DNA from: Acinetobacter junii CIP 64.5
GTDB lineage: Bacteria > Pseudomonadota > Gammaproteobacteria > Pseudomonadales > Moraxellaceae
DNA length: 39,266 nucleotides
Direction: 5' to 3'
NCBI RefSeq assembly: GCF_000368765.1
Contig: NZ_KB849654.1
Location: 293,056 to 332,321, forward strand
Shown: piece after piece, positions 17,470 through 26,342 of the stretch
How the letters are laid out: every line of letters begins with the position of its first letter
Numbering within the stretch: position 1 is the first letter of the stretch
The notes under the pieces: model-generated
The model's database searches: none
Told to the model about the DNA's origin: nothing
What the model saw: the letters and a program-made list of their open reading frames with translations, nothing else
Program-made: the position numbers and the translations under genes

Positions 17470-19884
17470 TTATTGCAACCGAGTTAACCATTTACGTTGT
17501 TGTCTGTACATGGAAATTACGGTATTTGCATGATTGATTTCAAAGGAGATCGATCCGTTTTGGCTGGTCGTCAACAATGGAATATTTAATGTTCGCAATC
17601 TTTGCTGTAATTCAATACTCGGATGACCATAACGATTTTCAAAACCTGCGGAAGCGATTGCCAATTTAGGTTTAATTCTTGCTAAAAAATCATAAGCTGA
17701 ACTATGTTTGCTTCCATGATGCCCCAAAAGAATGACATCTACTTCTAAGTCTGGATATTGCTGTAATAGCTTATATTCTGTTTCCCAACCTGCATCCCCC
17801 ATAATTAAGAATTTGCGATACGGTTTGGCATGTTCAAACTCAATATACACAACACATGAATATTCATTTTGTTGATTTTGAACATAACTCAGCTCCTCCA
17901 TTTTTGGAGATAGAATCTCAACCTGAGCTTGAGCTAAATTCCATTTTTGACCTTGATGACAAAAAGAAAAATTATCTTTAAATGGCAATTTTTCATTTTT
18001 CTCATTTGCATAAACCTTTGTGATCTCGAGGACTTGCTCAATATATGGAAAAGCACCACTATGGTCTTGATCGAGATGCGATAAAATCATTTGATCTAAT
18101 TTTTCGATGCCCTGCTGTCGAAGAAATGGAACAATGACTCGCTCACCTAAACTGAACATCTCTTCATTATATGAACCACCAGTATCTATCATTAGGTTAT
18201 GCTGAGCTTGTTGTAAAAATACAGATTGTCCCTGCCCCACATCTAAAATGGTTAGCATAGTCTTTTGCTGTTTTACACCGAATAAAATAGGTAAGAAACA
18301 TACTAAACCCCAAGATTTTGGTATCGTTCCTTTCGGCATAAATAAAATAAAAATTCCGACACTCAAAGCAAATAACGACAATGGGATATAACTAATACCT
18401 TGTAAATCAGGTGTGAGTGACATCAAAACATCTAATAATCCGATTAGTATGCTTAACAACATATTATTGAGGGTGAATAAAACTAGACCTAATGAAGGAA
18501 AAATTAGCCAAACACATGCAGCAAAAATATCTAAAGGTACAACCAACATGCTTAATATCGGGATAGCAATCAGATTACTGAGTGGCGCAATCCAAGCAAT
18601 TTGTTGGAAAAAAATGATAACTAAGGGCATTAAGGCGATAAAGATTTTCCATTGTGATTCGATCAAAATTTTGATTGCAAACTTTATATCCTCAGTTCTA
18701 TTTTTTATTCTGTCTTTTGGTAGAGTGCTAATCGTTTGATAAATTCTCAATAGGATGAAACATGCACCGTAAGATAGCCAAAAGGCAGCCGACAAGATAC
18801 TAAATGGATCATAGATGAGAAATAAACACGCGCTATAAATTAGTAACTGAAAAGGCTGAATCGCTTGCCTTGTGATAACGAAAAAACTTGCCAAAGCGAC
18901 CGTCAACAACGTCCTTAAAGCTGGAATTTCAAATCCAACGAAAGCCACGTAAACCATGACACTAAATAAAAATGGAAAAGCCAAAATAATCTGACGAGGT
19001 TGCCATAGATATAAGTTTGGAAAATAATGCTGTAAAACTCTTTGCAATCCCCATGTCAACATGATTGCAAAAATCAGCACATGAGGACCTGAGATCGCCA
19101 ATAAATGTGAAATCCCAAGTTGCTGAAATTTTTTCTTCAAATCTTTAGCTAATAAACTTTCATCACCTGTAAGCAACGCAAGCAACAATCCTTTGTGTTG
19201 TAAGTTTGAATGAGCAAGCATTTGCCTAAATTCAAATCGCATTATTTCAATCTTAAGACCGATTTTCTCAAAAAAATGGTCTTGCTCCTTCAAGTATTGC
19301 AAATGACCAAGCCTATACACCTCATCTTGGCTTAAAGGTACGATTTGTTCGACTAAAAATGCTGACATTAAATTTTGTTGTAAGAACCATTTTTCTTGAT
19401 CAAAAACACCTTGAACGGCATAACTGTGTGCGGGTTTGATTGTTCCGTAAACTCGATAATAGCGCCCCAATACAAAAGCTTCTGGCTGATGATCCTTCTC
19501 CTTTATGTACATCAACCAATTCACTACTTGATCATGTCGATTTAAAACTACAGCTTGCTGTTTAACACCCTCTTCAGTGAGTTCATTTATTTTTCGAATA
19601 TAAACAACAGCCTCAAATGGTTGCGATTTTAACTCGCGTAATTCAAGTCTTTTTTCTAGAGCTTGATCTGCATAGTGATACCCCGTGCAAAACATTGCCC
19701 AAATCGCAGTGATCAATAACAGTGACTTGTAAAATGGGGAATGTCCTTTATTTTTTATTTTATAAAAAATAAATAGAAGAGTCGCAATACAGCACCAAAT
19801 CCACCAAGTGGAATTAATGATTTCAAAATCACGCCCCATAGCTGAAATACCCACAATCCAGCCAATCAATATAATTTTCAACAT
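17470..19884 (-). CDS. comEC: DNA internalization channel ComEC/Rec2
   Basis: 804-residue inner-membrane protein that carries transforming single-stranded DNA into the cytoplasm; natural competence is typical of Acinetobacter. Three parts are visible. The N-terminal hydrophobic segments plus a soluble OB-like domain (about 1-220) come first. The central competence domain with LLTGDESLLAKDLKKKFQ, LGISHLLAISGPHVLIF and about eight spans (220-520) follows. Last is a C-terminal metallo-beta-lactamase-like domain beginning LDVGQGQSVFLQQ, with the metal motif SHLDQDHSGAF and ILLGHHGSKHSS. Length and order fit ComEC/Rec2. No frameshift or missing motif is seen, so DNA uptake is probably intact at this step. 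Confidence 0.95.
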   Translation of the reverse strand: MLKIILIGWIVGISAMGRDFEIINSTWWIWCCIATLLFIFYKIKNKGHSPFYKSLLLITAIWAMFCTGYHYADQALEKRLELRELKSQPFEAVVYIRKINELTEEGVKQQAVVLNRHDQVVNWLMYIKEKDHQPEAFVLGRYYRVYGTIKPAHSYAVQGVFDQEKWFLQQNLMSAFLVEQIVPLSQDEVYRLGHLQYLKEQDHFFEKIGLKIEIMRFEFRQMLAHSNLQHKGLLLALLTGDESLLAKDLKKKFQQLGISHLLAISGPHVLIFAIMLTWGLQRVLQHYFPNLYLWQPRQIILAFPFLFSVMVYVAFVGFEIPALRTLLTVALASFFVITRQAIQPFQLLIYSACLFLIYDPFSILSAAFWLSYGACFILLRIYQTISTLPKDRIKNRTEDIKFAIKILIESQWKIFIALMPLVIIFFQQIAWIAPLSNLIAIPILSMLVVPLDIFAACVWLIFPSLGLVLFTLNNMLLSILIGLLDVLMSLTPDLQGISYIPLSLFALSVGIFILFMPKGTIPKSWGLVCFLPILFGVKQQKTMLTILDVGQGQSVFLQQAQHNLMIDTGGSYNEEMFSLGERVIVPFLRQQGIEKLDQMILSHLDQDHSGAFPYIEQVLEITKVYANEKNEKLPFKDNFSFCHQGQKWNLAQAQVEILSPKMEELSYVQNQQNEYSCVVYIEFEHAKPYRKFLIMGDAGWETEYKLLQQYPDLEVDVILLGHHGSKHSSAYDFLARIKPKLAIASAGFENRYGHPSIELQQRLRTLNIPLLTTSQNGSISFEINHANTVISMYRQQRKWLTRLQ

Positions 19885-19924
19885 ATATTTATAATTTAAG
19901 TTTTTGATTTTTCTGAGGGCAAAA

Positions 19925-19949
19925 TTAAAGCCCTTTTTCAGGGCTTTAA
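19925..19949 (-). terminator. Terminator after lolD
   Basis: Perfect 10-bp stem TTAAAGCCCT / AGGGCTTTAA around a 5-base loop; on the minus strand it is followed by TTTT. It ends the lolC-lolD transcript, whose last stop is at 19970. Confidence 0.88.
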
Positions 19950-19969
19950 CAAGTGATCATAGAAAATAT

Positions 19970-20656
19970 TTAAACCTGATCAATCCATAAACCATCTTGC
20001 ATATGCAAAATTGAATCTGCCGATTTTGCTAATTGTTCATCATGTGTCACTATAAGCATTGCCATATTGAGTTCTTTTTTTAGATCAGTCAGTAATTCAA
20101 AGATACTCAATGCAGTTTTCCGATCCAAATTACCTGTTGGCTCATCGGCTAAAACTACCGCAGGCTTAGTGACCAATGCTCTCGCTAAAGCAACACGTTG
20201 GCGTTCACCACCGGATAACTCACCAGGTTTATGTTCCATTCGATGAGACAATCCAACACGATCAAGAAGATATTCAGCTTGTTTTTTCACATCTTTATAA
20301 TTGCTTTCACCACGCAACATTAAAGGCATAGCGACATTTTCTAAAGCAGAAAATTCAGGCAATAGATGATGGAACTGATAAACGAAACCTAGATACTGAT
20401 TTCGCTTATAACCACGCTCAGCCTCACCTAAATTGTCAAAGCGTTTCCCTTGTAAAAAAACTTGCCCTTGTGTAGGTTGATCTAACCCACCCAAGACATG
20501 CAACAAAGTACTTTTACCTGAACCACTTGAACCAACAATAGAAACAAACTCACCTGCATTGACCTGCAATGACAAGCCTTTAATCACTTCAACTTTGGTT
20601 TTACCATCATCAAAATGTTTAAAAACATCTTTAGCTTCTAAGACAATTTTACTCAT
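19970..20656 (-). CDS. lolD: Lipoprotein-releasing ABC transporter ATPase LolD
   Basis: 228-residue ATPase that powers release of mature lipoproteins from the inner membrane to the LolA chaperone. The start is ATG 20656 (MSKIVLEAKDVFKHF), overlapping the end of lolC by 8 bases; a longer in-frame start at 20692 lies deep in lolC. Walker A GSSGSGKSTLL, Q-loop VYQFHHLLPEFSALENV (the FHHLLPEF form is typical of LolD), signature LSGGERQRVALARAL and Walker B VVLADEPTGNLD are intact, as is the H-loop VTHDE. It belongs with the adjacent permease. Confidence 0.96.
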   Translation of the reverse strand: MSKIVLEAKDVFKHFDDGKTKVEVIKGLSLQVNAGEFVSIVGSSGSGKSTLLHVLGGLDQPTQGQVFLQGKRFDNLGEAERGYKRNQYLGFVYQFHHLLPEFSALENVAMPLMLRGESNYKDVKKQAEYLLDRVGLSHRMEHKPGELSGGERQRVALARALVTKPAVVLADEPTGNLDRKTALSIFELLTDLKKELNMAMLIVTHDEQLAKSADSILHMQDGLWIDQV

Positions 20657-21884
20657 AACGCAATGCCTCAGCAGGTTGGACTTTGGCAGCACGTAATGCA
20701 GGATAGATCGTTGCCAAGAAACTTAATAATAAAGATACAGTCACAATCACGACAACATCTTGCCATCTCAAATAAGAAGGTAAGTAATGTACGAAATAGG
20801 CATCAAATAAGTTCAATCCAAGTGCTGTATTGAACCATGAAATAATGTCACTGATCGTAAGTGCAAGTGTTACACCTAGAATCGTACCTGCAATCGTACC
20901 AATCACACCAATAACAGTCCCCTGCACCATGAAAATTTTAGTGATCATAGACGGCGAAGCCCCTAATGTACGCAAAATTGCAATATCAGATTTTTTATCC
21001 GTTACAACCATGACCAAAGAAGAAACAATATTAAATGCAGCTACAACGATAATCAGTACTAGAAGCAAACCGACTAAAGTTTTTTCCATTTGAATGGCAT
21101 TAAATAAGTTTCCATGCGTATACGTCCAATTCGATGCATAGAAATTACTTGGTAACTGACTAACGATTTCATCTGCAACCTTAGGAGCAGCAAAAATATC
21201 ATCTAGTTTTAAGCGAACACCTTGAGCACCGTCAGGTAAACGCAATAATGTCGAGGCATCATTCAAGGCGATATATCCCACCATTGAGTCTACTTCTGCG
21301 CCAACACTAAAAATACCAACGATTTTAAAACGTTTAAAACGTGGTACTACACCTGCTGGTGATGGCGTTGCTTCTGGTAGAACGAGAGTGACACTATCAT
21401 TTAAGCCTAAACCTAATGCATCGGTCATATCCTTACCGAGGACGATACCAAACTCACCCTTTTTTAATGCACCTAAGTTGCCTGCAACCATATGATTCTG
21501 AATGATTGAAACCTTTTTTTCATACTCAGGTTCAATCCCTGTCACCATAATACCTGCAACTTGCCCTTGAGCAGTCAACATCCCCTGTAATTGGGTAAAT
21601 GGAGCCACACCTGTTACATGCGGATGATCCTCAACTTTTTTTACAAGCTCAGGCCAATCTGTTAGAATTTGAGTAGAAGAAACAGTAGCTTGGGGAACCA
21701 TTCCAAGGACACGGTTTTTAAGCTCACGGTCAAAGCCATTCATTACAGAAAGTACTGTAATCAACACTGCGACACCAAGCGTTAAACCAATCATGGAAAC
21801 CAAGGCAATAAAAGAAATAAAGTGATTACTCCGCCGAGCACGAGTATATCTCAACCCTATATACAGCGAGATTGGCTTAAACAT
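20649..21884 (-). CDS. lolC: Lipoprotein-releasing ABC permease (LolC/LolE, LolF-like)
   Basis: 411-residue inner-membrane permease with the MacB/LolC topology. The first membrane helix follows RRSNHFISFIALVSMIGLTLGVAVLI. A large periplasmic domain (about 45-260) and three C-terminal helices complete it (GLLLVLIIVVAAFNIVSSLVMVV, GTVIGVIGTIAG, VVIVTVSLLLSFLATIYPAL). It ends in the conserved RAAKVQPAEALRYE. Only one permease gene accompanies lolD here, instead of separate lolC and lolE as in E. coli; this fits the LolF-type homodimer reported for Acinetobacter and relatives (family knowledge). Its start is only 25 bp from the divergent PilZ-like gene, with no strong Shine-Dalgarno. Confidence 0.92.
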   Translation of the reverse strand: MFKPISLYIGLRYTRARRSNHFISFIALVSMIGLTLGVAVLITVLSVMNGFDRELKNRVLGMVPQATVSSTQILTDWPELVKKVEDHPHVTGVAPFTQLQGMLTAQGQVAGIMVTGIEPEYEKKVSIIQNHMVAGNLGALKKGEFGIVLGKDMTDALGLGLNDSVTLVLPEATPSPAGVVPRFKRFKIVGIFSVGAEVDSMVGYIALNDASTLLRLPDGAQGVRLKLDDIFAAPKVADEIVSQLPSNFYASNWTYTHGNLFNAIQMEKTLVGLLLVLIIVVAAFNIVSSLVMVVTDKKSDIAILRTLGASPSMITKIFMVQGTVIGVIGTIAGTILGVTLALTISDIISWFNTALGLNLFDAYFVHYLPSYLRWQDVVVIVTVSLLLSFLATIYPALRAAKVQPAEALRYE

Positions 21885-21909
21885 ACCATCTAGTCCGAGG
21901 TGATTTATT

Positions 21910-22482
21910 ATGGAAAATTCACAACATCATCTTGTTGACGACAACACTGAACGTCGAGTGATGTCTCGTATTGATGCCGTGTTGAGAATCAACTATCAAA
22001 TCATTCCTGATGACGTTGCACTGAATGATCCCTATGATTCTCACTTTGTTTTGCCACGCTATTTTCTACTACTTGCAGAATTAGATCAATTTGATCATGC
22101 GTTTCGCTACGAATTAGAACAATTAAATGAAAAAGATCAACAAATTGCTCGTATCTTATCCCTATTTAATCAAAAACTAAATTTGATTACAGGATCTTTC
22201 TACGACAATATCGTGCAATCCCTACTACCCGTACCAGAACAAGTAAATTTTTCTGAAAATGGACTCAGTTTTTTCAGCGCTCAAGATATTAACGAAGGTA
22301 CATACATTCACATCACGCTTAGCCACCCAGAGAACTTTTTTCACATCGCAGCTACAGCGCAAGTTGTATATAGCAATCCAGATGAACAAGGAAAATTCCG
22401 TATAGGTGCATACTTTATTACTTTGAATCCTCAAGATAGAGCTAAATTGGCCGAAACCATTCAACAGTCTGAAAACCCTTAA
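21910..22482 (+). CDS. PilZ-like domain protein with split motif
   Basis: 190-residue cytoplasmic protein. RVMSR at residues 16-20 is an RxxxR motif, and NFSENG at 113-118 is the [D/N]xSxxG motif of c-di-GMP-binding PilZ domains. The beta strands after it (TYIHITLSHP, FHIAATAQVVYS, FRIGAYFITL) look like a PilZ barrel ending in a helix. Unusually, about 90 residues, mostly helical (PRYFLLLAELDQFDHAFRYE, EKDQQIARILSLFNQKL), separate the two motifs; similar helical insertions are known in some xanthomonad PilZ proteins that oligomerise. A strong GAGGTGA site (21897-21903) supports the ATG. c-di-GMP binding is inferred. Confidence 0.75.
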   Translation: MENSQHHLVDDNTERRVMSRIDAVLRINYQIIPDDVALNDPYDSHFVLPRYFLLLAELDQFDHAFRYELEQLNEKDQQIARILSLFNQKLNLITGSFYDNIVQSLLPVPEQVNFSENGLSFFSAQDINEGTYIHITLSHPENFFHIAATAQVVYSNPDEQGKFRIGAYFITLNPQDRAKLAETIQQSENP

Positions 22483-22491
22483 AACTCATCT

Positions 22492-23379
22492 TTACATTCG
22501 GCGGTAAGCTCTCAAATCCTTGATAAAATAGAGTAGCAAACCAAACAACACGATACTTGCACCAACAAAAACTTGTACTGATAGCTGCTCATCATTCAGA
22601 AAGGCACCGATCAATATTGCTAATAAGGGCGTCATCACAGTCGTTAAAGACAAAGTGGTCGGTTTGAGATTTTGTACTAGTTTAAAGTAGCAAAACATCG
22701 CAATCAGTGATGCCATGATCACCGTGTAGAATAAAGCCAGTAAAGATTTTGCAGAAGGCATCTGTGTTGGAGCATATTGCCAAATCCAAGGCACAACAAG
22801 AATCGCAATCAAAGTCGAAACCAAAATTGATCCCGTCGCTTGTGCCATAGCTTGAATATTCGCATTTATCTTTTTGACTAAGAAAATCGAGAGTGAATAT
22901 GCAAATACACTCACAATCATGAGTCCAATACCCAATGGCTGGACATGGTTCTGATTATCACTCAAACAAATCAAACCTAAGCCAATAATTGAAACAGCCA
23001 TACCCAACCATTGCAACAATGCTAGTTTCTGCTGAAATCCGAAACGACCAATCAAACCAGCCATGATAGGTGCTAACCCAAACATCAATGCAATTAAACC
23101 TGAACTCAAGTAAGCCGTAGCCGCATACGTAAAAATCTGAGATCCGATTAAGCTCAATGAGCCTGCGATGTAACTCAGTATTGAAACTTTATCTACAGGA
23201 AATCTTACTTTTAAAATCAACAGGACGACGATGGCTAGTGGCAAAGCAATAAAGAAACGCAGTACTAAAGCCCACATGGGATGTAAATCAGATACACTCC
23301 AAACAATCGCCAATGGGGTCGTCGCCCATATGAAAACGAGTAATCCATAAGTTAGAATCAGATTTTTACGTGAGGGCAT
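22492..23379 (-). CDS. EamA/DMT-family transporter
   Basis: 295-residue membrane protein with ten predicted helices in two EamA repeats. The first starts at LTYGLLVFIWATTPLAIVW with FIWATTPLAI in helix 1 and RFFIALPLAIVVLLIL. The second includes IGLMIVSVFAYSLSIFLVKK and ASLIAMFCYFKLVQNLKPTTLSLTTVMTPLLA. Drug/metabolite transporter members export amino acids, purines or other metabolites; the substrate is unknown. The gene follows the YaiI-like gene on the same strand after seven bases, suggesting one transcript. It is convergent with the PilZ-like gene, with nine bases between stops. Confidence 0.88.
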   Translation of the reverse strand: MPSRKNLILTYGLLVFIWATTPLAIVWSVSDLHPMWALVLRFFIALPLAIVVLLILKVRFPVDKVSILSYIAGSLSLIGSQIFTYAATAYLSSGLIALMFGLAPIMAGLIGRFGFQQKLALLQWLGMAVSIIGLGLICLSDNQNHVQPLGIGLMIVSVFAYSLSIFLVKKINANIQAMAQATGSILVSTLIAILVVPWIWQYAPTQMPSAKSLLALFYTVIMASLIAMFCYFKLVQNLKPTTLSLTTVMTPLLAILIGAFLNDEQLSVQVFVGASIVLFGLLLYFIKDLRAYRRM

Positions 23380-23386
23380 ATCATAC

Positions 23387-23857
23387 TCAAGAAGCGGTTT
23401 TACGTTTTTGCTTTAAAATGGTTTGATCTAAAGAACTTGAAAACTCACGCTTATCTCTTTCAGAAATTGGAGGAGGTCCTCCTGTTTGAACACCAGCACC
23501 ACGCAAGGTATCCATAAAATCTCGAAGATGTAATCGGGCTTTTACATTTGCAGTAGTATAGATTTCGCCACGAGGATGGATTGCAATTCCACCTTTCTCA
23601 ATAACCTGTGCAGCCAAAGGAATATCTTGCGTGATTACAATGTCGTTTGGCTGCATACGTTCCACAATTTCCTGATCAGCACGATCTGCCCCACTCATAA
23701 CCTGAATAGATTTGATTCGTACCGAAGGTGTAATACCGACATTTTGATTGGCAACGAAAGTTACTTCCAACTGATAACGATCTGAAGCACGAAGAATCAC
23801 TTCTCTTAAAATCTTAGGCAAAGCATCTGCATCTACCCATAATTTGAATGGCAGCAC
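23387..23857 (-). CDS. YaiI/YqxD family protein (DUF188)
   Basis: 156-residue protein of the DUF188 family (PIN-like fold, putative RNase-type). Signature segments are [25 protein letters not shown], the ADRADQEIV pattern, [15 protein letters not shown] and HPRGEIYT. The Asp residues in [14 protein letters not shown] and TQD probably line a metal site as in PIN-like proteins. The start is GTG at 23857; an in-frame TGA stands just upstream of it and no ATG is available. No RNase activity can be asserted for this protein. It is the first gene of a probable pair with the EamA transporter. Confidence 0.88.
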   Translation of the reverse strand: MLPFKLWVDADALPKILREVILRASDRYQLEVTFVANQNVGITPSVRIKSIQVMSGADRADQEIVERMQPNDIVITQDIPLAAQVIEKGGIAIHPRGEIYTTANVKARLHLRDFMDTLRGAGVQTGGPPPISERDKREFSSSLDQTILKQKRKTAS

Positions 23858-24084
23858 GTAAGCGAAAGCTCATATAAATAAAATGCTAGTGTAGCAGATT
23901 GCTAGAAAAGTAGAGGGAAATTGAGCAAAGCAATCATTAAGACTCAATTGATTCGCTGTCTAAGTTTAAAACCCATTTTTTCACATAAATGAATTAATTT
24001 TATAGATTTACATATCGAGACTTGAAAAATCGATGTTACCCTCGATTTAATAGTATAAGTTCAATCTTTCCAGCATTACGATTT

Positions 24085-25023
24085 ATGAAAATTCAAAACA
24101 GTCCAGAAATCATTACAATTCAAGATGAAAATTTCGGTAATCACGCTGAGCATTGGAACTTATTAACAGATAATCCTGCATCTGACGTACCTAAATGGTT
24201 AGGTCTGGCGTTAGATACTCCTGTTATGCCTATGGGATTGTGCACAGAAGAACATGAAATGGATCAATCATTTTGGTTGATTCAAGGTCCAAGTGATCAA
24301 TCGATTGCAATTAATCAAATTATCGCTGTTGAAGATCAAAAACCACGTGCTTTAAAAACTGCATTTCCAAGTTTCCAAAGCCCGTATAAATACGATGCAC
24401 AGATTGAACGAATTATTACCTGTAAATCTGCAACTCAAGCGGTATTAAGACTGAATTTAAATAAAAGTACGACTATTTATGCATTTGATAATTTATTTAG
24501 TGTTAATCGCTGTAAATATGACAAAGATGAAACTTATCAAGTCCAATTTAATGCTTGGGCATATGAATTAGAAGCGGTGTCAGAAGATGAAAAAATCATT
24601 GTGGATGACCCTGCTTCAATTAAACACCATCGTGCATTAAATGCTATTCTGGCTGAGCATAATGGAATTGCACCTGAAAACTTACAAGAATTGATTAATG
24701 CTTGGGAACCAAAAACGCCTGAAGATCAAGAACCTGTAACTGTCGACTTTTCTAAAATGGTCGCTTATTTATTTGGTGAAACATTAGGGCAAGAAGATGA
24801 GGCTTGGTTCCAAGGTAATATCGTTGGTAAAACTTCAATGCAATTTATGCAAGACGAATATACCCTTTACGATGTCACTTTAGTTTTAGAGGATACATTA
24901 CCTGCAATATTAATCCGTATTGCAACCAAAAATGATTTGTATAAAAACTTTAACATTGGTCAATATATTCGCGGCAACCTATGGATTCAGGCGAATATTT
25001 ATGCTAAAACTGCTATAAAGTGA
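24085..25023 (+). CDS. Hypothetical protein, possible OB-like C-terminal fold (312 aa)
   Basis: I do not recognise this family. The start is probably ATG 24085 (MKIQNSPEII); a TTG at 24022 would add 21 unlikely residues. The 312-residue product is acidic and soluble, without signal peptide or membrane span. An N-terminal mixed alpha/beta part (1-165) ends near QFNAWAYELEAV. A helical middle (about 170-225) includes KHHRALNAILAEHNGIAPENL. The C-terminal ~90 residues alternate strands (FQGNIVGKTSMQFM, YTLYDVTLVLED, PAILIRIATKNDL, YIRGNLWIQANIYA), which resembles an OB-fold. It is followed by a 47-residue membrane protein gene 37 bp downstream, possibly co-transcribed. Function unknown. Confidence 0.72.
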   Translation: MKIQNSPEIITIQDENFGNHAEHWNLLTDNPASDVPKWLGLALDTPVMPMGLCTEEHEMDQSFWLIQGPSDQSIAINQIIAVEDQKPRALKTAFPSFQSPYKYDAQIERIITCKSATQAVLRLNLNKSTTIYAFDNLFSVNRCKYDKDETYQVQFNAWAYELEAVSEDEKIIVDDPASIKHHRALNAILAEHNGIAPENLQELINAWEPKTPEDQEPVTVDFSKMVAYLFGETLGQEDEAWFQGNIVGKTSMQFMQDEYTLYDVTLVLEDTLPAILIRIATKNDLYKNFNIGQYIRGNLWIQANIYAKTAIK

Positions 25024-25060
25024 AATAAAATCACATAAATAGCAATTTTTAGGCGTTCTA

Positions 25061-25204
25061 ATGAAAATTATACCAGAACAAACGACCACCAGTCTTATTC
25101 ATTCAAGTGACCAAGGCCTTAAACTTGATGTTGGTGCTTTTTGCTTTTTTCTACTTGGTATGTTTTTAGCAGCACTTATTTTTCATCAAATTGGCATTTT
25201 CTAA
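25061..25204 (+). CDS. 47-aa single-span membrane protein
   Basis: ATG 25061 follows AGGCG at suitable spacing and the frame closes at TAA 25202-25204. The product has a polar N-terminus (MKIIPEQTTTSLIHSSDQGL) and one clear membrane helix (about 26-45, AFCFFLLGMFLAALIF), then a short tail HQIGIF. It lies between the 312-residue hypothetical gene and a strong terminator 15 bases after its stop, so it is likely the last gene of that transcript. No relative recognised. Confidence 0.6.
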   Translation: MKIIPEQTTTSLIHSSDQGLKLDVGAFCFFLLGMFLAALIFHQIGIF

Positions 25205-25219
25205 AAATTTCATTCTTGT

Positions 25220-25250
25220 AAAAAAGCCCTCATTTTAGAGGGCTTTTTTT
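25220..25250. terminator. Bidirectional terminator between small membrane protein and serC
   Basis: A-run, stem AGCCCTC / GAGGGCT with loop ATTTTA, then a T-run. It lies between convergent genes and can serve both. Confidence 0.92.
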
Positions 25251-25262
25251 ATTTGTCAGCGA

Positions 25263-26342
25263 TTAACCATGGCGTTTTGCAAAATCATCCATAAAGTTAA
25301 CTAATGCCTGTACACCTTCAAGTGGCACAGCATTGTAAATACTTGCACGCATACCGCCTACTGAACGATGTCCTGCAAGGTTAAGCAAATGTTGCTGCTC
25401 CGCTTCTTTTAAGAATGTCTTTTCCAAAGCTTCATCAGCAAGCGTAAATGGAACATTCATCATTGAACGATTTGGAAGTGCAATCGGGTTGTTATAGAAA
25501 TCACTCGAATCAATATAACCATAAAGCAGTTTTGCTTTCTCTTGGTTGACTTTGTAGATCGCATCCACGCCACCTTGTTCAAGTAACCATTCAAAAACTA
25601 AACCAGATAAATACCAAGCATAAGTGGCTGGAGTGTTAACCATTGAGCCATTTTTAGCTTGATCGTTATATTTCAAAATGCTTGGAATTTCAGGTTTTAC
25701 TTGATCCAACAAATCATCACGAATAATGACTATCGTTAATCCTGCAGGGCCAATATTCTTCTGAGCACCCGCATAAATTAAACCAAATTTACTTACATCT
25801 AGCGGAGCAGACAAAATACTTGATGAGAAGTCACATACCAATGGCTTTTCAACATTTGGAACACCTGCAAACTGTAAACCACCAATCGTTTCATTATCTG
25901 CATAATGTACATATGCAGCATCAGCAGATAAGTTCCAAGTTGCTTGGTCTGTAATTGCATGCTTACCATCAATCAAAGTACCCGCTTCGATCACATTAAT
26001 GTCACCGTAACGTTTTGCTTCTTTCAACGCTTTTTCAGACCAAATCCCTGTATGGATATAATCAGCTTTATTATTTTTACCCAACAAATTTAATGGAATC
26101 GCTGAGAATTGAAGGGATGCCCCACCTTGAAGAAAAAGTACTTTATAATTTTCAGGAATGTTCATGAGCTTACGTAAGTCAGCTTCTGCCTTTTCTGCAA
26201 CAGCAACATAGTCGTTACTACGATGACTCATTTCCATGATCGACAAGCCTTTCCCCTGCCAATCCAACATTTCCTGTTGAGCTTTTTCTAAAACGGCAGT
26301 AGGTAGTGCAGCAGGACCAGCGCAGAAATTATAAGCACGCAT
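25263..26342 (-). CDS. serC: Phosphoserine aminotransferase SerC
   Basis: 359-residue PLP enzyme that converts 3-phosphohydroxypyruvate and glutamate to phosphoserine, and also acts in pyridoxine biosynthesis. The start is ATG 26342 (MRAYNFCAGPAALP), behind AAGGGA; an upstream start at 26369 passes through that site. Motifs: FCAGPAALP, LDWQGKGLSIMEMSHRS, FLQGGASLQFSAIPLNL, and the PLP lysine in YAGAQKNIGPAGLT. The C-terminal GHRSVGGMRASIYNA contacts substrate phosphate. Length and motifs are normal. Confidence 0.97.
   Translation of the reverse strand: MRAYNFCAGPAALPTAVLEKAQQEMLDWQGKGLSIMEMSHRSNDYVAVAEKAEADLRKLMNIPENYKVLFLQGGASLQFSAIPLNLLGKNNKADYIHTGIWSEKALKEAKRYGDINVIEAGTLIDGKHAITDQATWNLSADAAYVHYADNETIGGLQFAGVPNVEKPLVCDFSSSILSAPLDVSKFGLIYAGAQKNIGPAGLTIVIIRDDLLDQVKPEIPSILKYNDQAKNGSMVNTPATYAWYLSGLVFEWLLEQGGVDAIYKVNQEKAKLLYGYIDSSDFYNNPIALPNRSMMNVPFTLADEALEKTFLKEAEQQHLLNLAGHRSVGGMRASIYNAVPLEGVQALVNFMDDFAKRHG

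Noticed and set aside
19970..20656. lolD as the missing ATPase of the TolC/HlyD/ABC-2 operon
   Set aside because: It overlaps and clearly pairs with the adjacent Lol permease and has the LolD-specific Q-loop; it is 6 kb away in another operon.
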